64,000 bases of DNA from DASRQK01 sp964436635 (lineage in GTDB: Bacteria; Bacteroidota; Bacteroidia; Sphingobacteriales; Sphingobacteriaceae). A program made the translations under genes and the position numbers. Shown one piece after another: positions 6,941 through 12,858 of the stretch. The notes under the pieces were generated by a model. It was not told the origin of the DNA. It saw nothing but the letters and a program-made list of their open reading frames with translations, and searched no databases. The DNA is taken from NCBI GenBank assembly GCA_964436635.1, contig CAYTDM010000010.1, positions 1 through 64,000 of the forward strand, in the 5' to 3' direction. Numbering within the stretch: the first letter of the stretch is position 1; every line of letters starts with the position of its first letter.

Positions 6941-7452
6941 TCTATGATCAGAAAGTGATTCTGGACCGGGACCTGGCAATCCTATACGGTGTCGAAACAC
7001 GTGCATTGAAACAAGCGGTCCGGAGATATTTGGATCGGTTTCCAGAGGATTTTATGTTTGAGATGTCAAATGCAGAATTCGAAAGTTGGAGATCACATTT
7101 TGTGACCTCCAATACAGATAAGCAGGGATTGAGATACGCACCATTTTGTTTCACCGAACAGGGAGTAGCCATGTTGTCATCCGTACTAACCAGCAAACTT
7201 GCCATACAAATCAACATCCAGATCATGCGTGTCTTTACCCGGATGAGACAATTGCTTGCCGATCATACGGAGGTCCGGATCGAGATCGCCGAAATCAAAA
7301 GTACCGTAGAAACAATTGCAAAAAAACAAACGGGGCAGGACAAAAACATCGATCTGATCTTTGAGTACATCGACCGGCTCCAGGAGCGACTGGAAGCCCC
7401 TGTCCTACCTGAGCGCAAACAGATTGGGTATGAGATTGGAGGGAAGAAGTAG
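6937..7452 (+). CDS. ORF6N domain-containing protein (intact copy)
   Basis: 171 residues if it starts at the GTG at 6937, which overlaps the KilA-N stop as GTGA. Upstream codons in this frame are only the shifted KilA-N sequence. The ORF6N DNA-binding domain occupies about residues 2-95: DQKVILDRDLAILYGVE, then RFPEDFMFEMS, then FCFTEQGVAMLSSVL. A helical linker (NIQIMRVFTRMRQLL) and a C-terminal tail (DRLQERLEAP, IGYEIGGKK) follow. ORF6N is a phage antirepressor-type domain. The N-terminus is a few residues shorter than usual, so an unusual start or slight truncation is possible. The gene converges with the next minus-strand gene, three bases away. Confidence 0.75.
   Translation: MIYDQKVILDRDLAILYGVETRALKQAVRRYLDRFPEDFMFEMSNAEFESWRSHFVTSNTDKQGLRYAPFCFTEQGVAMLSSVLTSKLAIQINIQIMRVFTRMRQLLADHTEVRIEIAEIKSTVETIAKKQTGQDKNIDLIFEYIDRLQERLEAPVLPERKQIGYEIGGKK
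7367..7445 (+). repeat. 79-bp identical ORF6N tail, copy 2 (partner 4849-4927)
   Basis: Identical to 4849-4927. It forms the last 26 codons or so of the intact ORF6N gene, apart from the final few bases, which differ (GAAGAAGTAG here, AAAAAGTGA in copy 1). Confidence 0.85.
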
Positions 7453-7455
7453 CTA

Positions 7456-8319
7456 TCAACCTCCATTGATCTTCCAATACCCTGACTTTCTACCCCCCAA
7501 TCGTTCTATTACCTCCATCCTCTGCAATTCAGCCAAATGATACTTCACACCATCGGGGGTGATAGCCTGCATCTGATCAGCGATTTCGTTTCTTGTAATC
7601 TGGGGGTTTTCTTTTATCAATTCAAGAATCAAACGTTGATTCTTCGACAACTCGGGTGTCTTTTGGGTAGTCTTTTGGGTAGTCTTTTGGGTAGCCTCTT
7701 CAACATCCTTAAAGTGGCGGGATAGATGGACAATGACCTCGAATACTGACAGTTTACTAAAGTCAAAAATCGCATCGCCGTTATCGTTCAATCGCAATTC
7801 ATGATTGACGCGGGCAACCCCTCTGCTAAAACGATTGACATATCCGAGTACTTTCATCCCTTCGGCCACCACCGGATTCCGGTAATCATTGACATTCGGA
7901 AAATTCTCCGGACGAGCATTGCCATACAATCCCCCTGCATTCATGATTTCAATCCGGTCATCGAACTGATACAACCGGATGGGTGTATTGGACTGATAAT
8001 CCCGGTGCATCACCGCGTTCATGACCAACTCCCGTAGTGCCCAATAGGGATAGTTCAAAACAGGTTCTTCCCGTAGCACAGAGACCGGCACCGGCTTTTT
8101 CTCTACCAATGAAGTATCAATAAAAGTATCCAGACGTTCCAACATGGTGATGAGATTACCCGAGAATTTGATCTCTTTAAAAATATTGCCTTCTCGTCCG
8201 GTACCGCTGAATCGAACATATTGTATATATGCGCCGGGTAAAAAATATTCAGGATTTTTTCCCAATAACAGCAAACCTGCTACAGTAGGTACATTCGAAT
8301 TGGTGTCGTACAAACGCAA
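7456..8319 (-). pseudogene. ATP-binding (AlbA_2/RecG-like) protein, N-terminally truncated
   Basis: 287 residues from a TTG; homology can be read back to about 8331 (DLASLRLYD). It shows the C-terminal part of the AlbA_2 ATPase family: AGLLLLGKNPEYFLPGA, then a GHKL-like HATPase_c_4 region (ELVMNAVMHRDYQSN, DRIEIMNAGG), and a winged helix (NQRLILELIKENPQITRNE). The AlbA_2 DNA-binding domain of about 150-200 residues that normally comes first is gone. An in-frame stop and the end of another truncated gene lie directly upstream. Between the domains is a TQK-type repeat, common in this family. It may still be translated, but it is probably dead. Confidence 0.65.
7659..7694 (-). repeat. three tandem 12-bp coding repeats (TTQK)
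   Basis: The plus-strand unit TCTTTTGGGTAG occurs three times without a mismatch and encodes the repeated TQKT linker of the ATPase fragment. Such TQK linkers recur in this protein family, so the repeat is a length-variable spacer. Confidence 0.75.
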
Positions 8320-8324
8320 AGAAG

Positions 8325-8741
8325 CTAAGTCTCCAACTTATACAGATCGTGGGCCAAGGTATACGAAAAGAACTTGTACAGGTCATACCTGCCCCCGTAG
8401 AACAGCCAAGAGAAAACCACAGCCACAAAAGGCAAGATCAACAGATGCGCGGCGATCGGCAAGACCATCGACATGACCGTCCTCAGCCTGCTGTCCAAGG
8501 TCTCCATTTGCAGCCTGTGGTACAGTACGGCCAATATCGGGACAAACAGAAACCAAACCGCCTTGAACAGCAATGACTCATCAAAGTAAAACGCATGTCC
8601 CTCCCGTTGTGATTTCAAAAAATCCTGGAAAATGGCCAAACCCACGATAGACAGGAACACCCCCGCAAGTGTCAAGAGCAGCCTGATCCCATTTTCAGCA
8701 AAAACCGGCCTGGATTGGTTATGTGCGATTGTGTTTGGCAT
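8325..8741 (-). pseudogene. four-span membrane protein, apparently C-terminally truncated (LytTR-regulator-like)
   Basis: 138 residues with four hydrophobic segments (about 20-42, 60-80, 89-110 and an amphipathic end). The pattern of short loops with a closing FSYTLAHDLYKL resembles the N-terminal membrane part of Bacteroidota membrane-anchored LytTR regulators. The frame ends five residues later at the point where the truncated ATPase homology begins, and no LytTR domain follows. I infer a deletion that fused the two genes. If it is instead a complete small membrane protein, its function is unknown. Confidence 0.45.
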
Positions 8742-8832
8742 TTTGTATTGATTTGTTATCCGAAACGTTGATCAAAAATACAAATTTTAGTTTGCTAAAT
8801 TTTAATATTGCAATGTGACCGTGATTTCCGGC

Positions 8833-9849
8833 TCAGCCAAACACCACTGCCAGGCTTCCGCAGAAAGCCTTGACCAATAGCAGCCCGTCGATGACGATCA
8901 GGTAAAACAGGATATCCTTCCTGCGGTACATCAAAAACGCTACCGCAATGGTCAGCAGGAAGGGGATCGTATTGAGGATGACCCGGATGGGAGAGAAGCC
9001 CCCGGCATAGGCAAATACAAGGAAAGAAGCCAGCCCCAGGCTGAGCAGCGGCAGGAGGATGCAGGCAATGGTCCGGTGGATCCCGATCCGGACTACAAAT
9101 GTTTTGAGCTGCTGGTTCATGTCCACCTCGTAATCCTTGATATCAAACATGATGGCATTGACCGTGCAGAACATCCAGTTTTTGATAAATAGCCAGATCC
9201 AGAGGAAAGACGGAATCCCCGGCAAGCCTCCCGGCGTAGTTAAGCCCCCGGATCCCGGTGGAACCTCCTCACTGATCCCGCTGATCACCAGAAAGACCAG
9301 CGGCAGCACACCCACCGTGCAGGCCCAGACAAAACCGATCATAAAAGGCTTGAGCCAGCCGGTATTCCGCAGCTTGAGCCGGAAAAAGACTCCCGGCAGC
9401 AGCCCATAGTACAACAGGGCGACCAGCAAAGTCAGCAGCAGCAGCCCCCAATAGTAGACCGGCAGCCCGGGAACCCCCTGCAGATTGTCCAGCAACAGGT
9501 AACCGCCCAGTACGATGACAAGCCCCACCATGATCCATTGGCTGATCTGGATCAATCTCCTGTGGGCCTGCATCCAAACCGTACGGGGATTACCCGCCAG
9601 GCCCGCCAACCCTGTCCGGCCCGTCATCCCCACTTGGCCCATCATCTCCTCCACACTCGCCAGGCCCGCCCGCCTCAGCGGCATGCTTCCTATATATGCA
9701 TAGTTGTAATAAACCACCGGCAAGCAGAACAGCAGGATGTAGAACGGCAAGGGCAGCAGCGGCAGCCCTAACTGCAGGCTGGACTCCACCGCCAGTGCGA
9801 CCGCCAACAACCCGACGAAGTAGTTCCCGAAAAATACAAATCTGACCAT
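8833..9849 (-). CDS. UbiA-like prenyltransferase family membrane protein
   Basis: 338 residues, mostly hydrophobic, with about eight or nine membrane segments. The conserved second aspartate-rich loop of the UbiA family reads MFDIKDYEVDMNQQLKTF (N/D-x-x-D-x-x-x-D followed by L-K-T). The first loop is less clear: the expected N-D-x-x-D is replaced by a YYNYAYIGSMPLRRAG region, so activity is uncertain. The gene is notably GC-rich, with Gly-, Pro- and Leu-rich inserts (AGLAGNP, GSGGLTTPGGLPG), unlike the AT-rich genes from 10,100 on. This suggests transfer or a different mutational history. It stands alone. Confidence 0.65.
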   Translation of the reverse strand: MVRFVFFGNYFVGLLAVALAVESSLQLGLPLLPLPFYILLFCLPVVYYNYAYIGSMPLRRAGLASVEEMMGQVGMTGRTGLAGLAGNPRTVWMQAHRRLIQISQWIMVGLVIVLGGYLLLDNLQGVPGLPVYYWGLLLLTLLVALLYYGLLPGVFFRLKLRNTGWLKPFMIGFVWACTVGVLPLVFLVISGISEEVPPGSGGLTTPGGLPGIPSFLWIWLFIKNWMFCTVNAIMFDIKDYEVDMNQQLKTFVVRIGIHRTIACILLPLLSLGLASFLVFAYAGGFSPIRVILNTIPFLLTIAVAFLMYRRKDILFYLIVIDGLLLVKAFCGSLAVVFG

Positions 9850-10069
9850 GGAATTGCAACTTATAATAGGAGACTTTTTTATGCTGCCATTTTTTGTTTT
9901 TAATAGCGACTAATGATAGTTTTTTGTGGCCAATTTACATCATTTTAGTTTTTGCCCGAAGTAAACATTGATTCCACATTCTTTTCGAAGATTGAGTAAG
10001 ACAACCTTCATCCGAATACTTCAATCGTCATTCAGACACTTTATTGTTTAATTAATGATTTGGTTTCTA

Positions 10070-10077
10070 TACATTTG
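10070..10077 (+). promoter_or_regulatory. possible -7 box TACATTTG
   Basis: Matches the Bacteroidota TAnnTTTG consensus 51 bases before the DUF1801 gene. No good -33 TTTG is found at the usual distance. Confidence 0.35.
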
Positions 10078-10087
10078 CATGAGAACC

Positions 10088-10125
10088 AATTAGTTTGGAA
10101 ACAAAAAATTAGTTTGGAAACAAAA
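10088..10125 (+). repeat. 19-bp tandem duplication in the 5' leader of the DUF1801 gene
   Basis: AATTAGTTTGGAAACAAAA occurs twice head to tail (10088-10106 and 10107-10125), immediately before the ATG at 10128. The duplication sits between the likely promoter and the start codon, so it lengthens the leader. Confidence 0.8.
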
Positions 10126-10127
10126 AG

Positions 10128-10520
10128 ATGAATAAATCAATAGAAGACTTTAATAACCAGCTCTCGGATTCCGATAAGGAAATTTGCGATTTGCTGGCCA
10201 CGACTATAGATGCTGAATTGTGTGAAGCAGAAAGCAAAATCTGGCATGCTCACCCTGTTTGGTTTTTGGATGGTAATCCAACGGTTGGGTACAACAAGCA
10301 GAAAAGAGGAATTAGACTAATGTTTTGGAGTGGTGCTGACTTTGAAGAAGATCAATTAGAGGTCAATGGCGGTAAATTTAAAGACGCTTCGATTTTTTAT
10401 AACAACATAAAAGAGGTTAATACGGATGATTTGACTCGTTGGCTTAAAAAATCGAAAGAAATCCAATGGGATTACAAAAACCTTATTAAGCGTAAGGGAA
10501 AGTTAGAACGACTCAATTAG
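10128..10520 (+). CDS. DUF1801 domain-containing protein (YdhG-like)
   Basis: A 130-residue cytosolic protein. The DUF1801 fold is indicated by ICDLLATTIDAELCEAESK, then IWHAHPVWFLDGNPTVGYN, then GIRLMFWSGADF. The family is widespread, small and alpha/beta, with no established reaction. The next gene, an SRPBCC protein, follows on the same strand after 63 bases. DUF1801 and AHSA1-type proteins are often neighbours in Bacteroidota. Confidence 0.8.
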   Translation: MNKSIEDFNNQLSDSDKEICDLLATTIDAELCEAESKIWHAHPVWFLDGNPTVGYNKQKRGIRLMFWSGADFEEDQLEVNGGKFKDASIFYNNIKEVNTDDLTRWLKKSKEIQWDYKNLIKRKGKLERLN

Positions 10521-10583
10521 GTATTTATTCATTTAGAAATTTATTCATGCTTTTAAGGATCCGCTCATTTAATCAAAGTAATC

Positions 10584-11042
10584 ATGGAAAAACTTCAATT
10601 CAAAAAAGAAATACACGCGCCCGCAAGTAAAGTGTTTGACCTGATGTTAGGGATCTCAAACAAAGCAACATATGAACTATGGGCAGGCGAATTCAATCCT
10701 ACGTCTACGTATGATGGGAATTGGAGTAAAGGAAGTAAAATCTTGTTTTTAGGCAGCGATGAGTTTGGAAAACAAGGAGGTATGGTTTCGGAAGTTGCTG
10801 AAAACAGACTCAACCACTTTGTTTCAATCAGGCATTACGGATTGTTAATAGATGGTGCTGAAGTTACCGAAGGGCCTGATGTAGAAAAATGGGCAAATGG
10901 ATTTGAAAACTATTCTTTTGAAGAAAATAACGGAGTTACGATGGTGACCGTTGACTTAGATACTGCGCCGGACTTCGTAGATTTTATGAACGAAACATTC
11001 CCGAAAGCGCTTGACAGGTTGAAGGAAATGTGTGAACAATAA
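10584..11042 (+). CDS. SRPBCC (AHSA1-like) domain protein
   Basis: 152 residues forming a single START-like helix-grip fold. It opens KEIHAPASKVFDLMLGIS, continues ATYELWAGEFNPTSTYDG and ends with the long C-terminal helix (ALDRLKEMCEQ). The family binds hydrophobic ligands or acts as an Hsp90-activator homologue; the ligand here cannot be told. It is probably co-transcribed with the genes on either side. Confidence 0.8.
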   Translation: MEKLQFKKEIHAPASKVFDLMLGISNKATYELWAGEFNPTSTYDGNWSKGSKILFLGSDEFGKQGGMVSEVAENRLNHFVSIRHYGLLIDGAEVTEGPDVEKWANGFENYSFEENNGVTMVTVDLDTAPDFVDFMNETFPKALDRLKEMCEQ

Positions 11043-11080
11043 TTCGAGCCATATTAAACTTGACATATAACTTTTTAGCC

Positions 11081-11809
11081 ATGGAAATAGAACAGCAACG
11101 GATTCGACAAGAGGATGCGAATGATCATGCGGAAGTCTTTGATTTAATTAAAGAAACTTGGATCGAAATCGCGAGTCAGTTGCGCCAGCCTTCAGGTCAG
11201 AAAGGCGTGGAAATCAGCGATATGATGGGGGAGACGAATCGCAACATGATTCAACATGCTATTCGCCAGATCCAATTAAATGAGGGGGAGGTGGTGTTAG
11301 AGTTGGGGCACGGAAATGGGGCACATATTCCTGGTTTGTTGGGGCAAAAAAAGAACGTGGCTTACTACGGACTTGAGATTTCCACTTTAATGCATGAGCA
11401 GGCGCTAAAACTGCTTGCTGCTGAGCCTGGTGCGAAGAGCTGGAACGTACAATTTGACCTGTATGATGGTTTAAAAACACCGTATAAGAACCATTTTTTC
11501 GATAAGATTTTCACAGTTAATACGCTTTATTTCTGGTCGGATCCAAAGGAATTATTGTCGGAGCTGTATCGCATTTTAAAGCCATCGGGAATTTTATGCA
11601 TTACTTATGCGGATAAAAGCTTTATGGAAACGCTTCCATTTACCCAATTCGGCTTTACAATTTATGACGAGGAAAAAATGAGAAATCTGATTGCCGAAAC
11701 GGAATTTTCCATCCAGGACATGGAGGTGGAATTCGAAAAGGTGCGAAGCAAAACCGGCGAATTGGTGACGAGAAAGTTTACGACAGTTCGCTTAATAAAA
11801 ACAAGTTAA
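11081..11809 (+). CDS. class I SAM-dependent methyltransferase
   Basis: 242 residues from the ATG at 11081 (an upstream TTG would add seven). The Rossmann methyltransferase core has motif I as VVLELGHGNGAHIPGLL, a D/E-x-x-x-x-M motif II region (YYGLEISTLMHEQA), and FDKIFTVNTLYFWSDP as motif IV. This places it in the Methyltransf_11/25 group. The substrate is unknown. It follows the SRPBCC gene by 38 bases and precedes the TIGR01777 gene by 23, so these probably form one transcript. Confidence 0.8.
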   Translation: MEIEQQRIRQEDANDHAEVFDLIKETWIEIASQLRQPSGQKGVEISDMMGETNRNMIQHAIRQIQLNEGEVVLELGHGNGAHIPGLLGQKKNVAYYGLEISTLMHEQALKLLAAEPGAKSWNVQFDLYDGLKTPYKNHFFDKIFTVNTLYFWSDPKELLSELYRILKPSGILCITYADKSFMETLPFTQFGFTIYDEEKMRNLIAETEFSIQDMEVEFEKVRSKTGELVTRKFTTVRLIKTS

Positions 11810-11832
11810 TTTAAGATGCGCGCATTTTAATC

Positions 11833-12783
11833 ATGAATACGATGGGAAAGGTGTTTATTACGGGAGGAACGGGCTTAGTCGGCAGCCATTTAGCTGAAAA
11901 ATTAAGGTTAAAGGGTTATGCAGTCGAGGTTTGGAATCGGCATCGCGCAGATGGCCTGGATGGTTTGAATGGTTTGATGGACGCAGATTATATAGTTCAT
12001 TTAGCTGGCGCAAATATTGGCGAAAAGCGGTGGACGGCAAAGCGGAAGAAGGAAATCATAGATAGTCGAGTAAAAACGGCTCAAAAGCTTTTTAACCATT
12101 TAAAAACGCATACATCCGTGTCTAAAACTCAAATATCCGAGGTAAACACCCCTACAGCTGGATCTAAAACGCATACACCCACTTGTAAACTCAAAGCCTT
12201 TATCAGTGCTTCAGCAGTGGGCTATTACGGAAGCATTACTCGAGACGAATTATTTGAGGAGGACGATGCTCCCGCAACAGATTTTTTAGGTGAAACTTGC
12301 CGCTTATGGGAAGAAGCCGCGGATGAATTTCAAAAACTGGGTGCCCGGGTCGTGAAACTAAGAACGGGGTTGGTCTTGTCTAAACAAGGCGGAGCCTTGG
12401 AAAAAATGGTGCTTCCAGTCAAGCTCGGATTTGCATCGCCTTTGGGTTCTGGGAAGCAATATGTCCCTTGGATTCACATCGAGGACCTATGTAATTTATA
12501 CCTGTACGCCATCGAACATTCCAGCTTAAATGGAGCATATAATGCCTCCAGTCCAGCAAAAGACACGAATGCAAGCCTCATGAAGGATTTGGCAACCGCC
12601 CTGCAAAAACCATTTTGGGCTCCTAATGTCCCTGCCTTTGCGCTGAAAGCGTTACTCGGCGAGCAAGCAAATTTGGTCTTAGAAGGCTCGCCCGTTTCGA
12701 CCCAAAAAATCCTTCAGACAGGATTTCAATTTCAATATCCTGATCTTCCCTCGGCATTGAGTCAATTGTATCAAAAACAATAG
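11833..12783 (+). CDS. TIGR01777 family NAD(P)-binding epimerase-like protein
   Basis: 316 residues. The N-terminal Rossmann motif GGTGLVGSHLAEKL starts at about residue 12. Typical family signatures follow: VHLAGANIGEKRWTAKRK, SASAVGYYG (the Y of the extended-SDR active site), then PWIHIEDLCNLY, with a DUF1731-like C-terminus (ALLGEQANLVLEGSPV). It is related to human SDR39U1 and E. coli YfcH; the substrate is unknown. Between residues about 90 and 118 an extra Thr/Lys-rich insert (KTHTSVSKTQ ... KTHTPT) interrupts the usual sequence before LKAFISAS. The ATG at 11842 is an alternative start. Confidence 0.85.
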   Translation: MNTMGKVFITGGTGLVGSHLAEKLRLKGYAVEVWNRHRADGLDGLNGLMDADYIVHLAGANIGEKRWTAKRKKEIIDSRVKTAQKLFNHLKTHTSVSKTQISEVNTPTAGSKTHTPTCKLKAFISASAVGYYGSITRDELFEEDDAPATDFLGETCRLWEEAADEFQKLGARVVKLRTGLVLSKQGGALEKMVLPVKLGFASPLGSGKQYVPWIHIEDLCNLYLYAIEHSSLNGAYNASSPAKDTNASLMKDLATALQKPFWAPNVPAFALKALLGEQANLVLEGSPVSTQKILQTGFQFQYPDLPSALSQLYQKQ

Positions 12784-12825
12784 GTAAATCCATTATTCGG
12801 GCCGACATTCACGCTATTATTTGTT

Positions 12826-12833
12826 TAACTTTG
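12826..12833 (+). promoter_or_regulatory. -7 box TAACTTTG for the phosphoesterase gene
   Basis: An exact TAnnTTTG match 26 bases before the ATG at 12859. The -33 region is weak. Confidence 0.5.
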
Positions 12834-12858
12834 AACATCATTCAAAGCAGTACTGCCC

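Noticed and set aside
3614..7452. Prophage
   Set aside because: KilA-N and ORF6N are phage-type domains, but there are no integrase, terminase, capsid, tail or lysis genes and no attachment sites.
3614..8331. Complete type I restriction-modification locus
   Set aside because: DUF1016, ORF6N, KilA-N and AlbA_2-type ATPases often accompany hsd genes, but no hsdR, hsdM or hsdS sequence is present in the window.
9269..9577. Minus-strand open frame of about 100 codons inside the UbiA-like gene
   Set aside because: The composition (Gly, Ala, Pro, Arg) is that of a shifted GC-rich frame. The membrane-protein frame is clearly the coding one.
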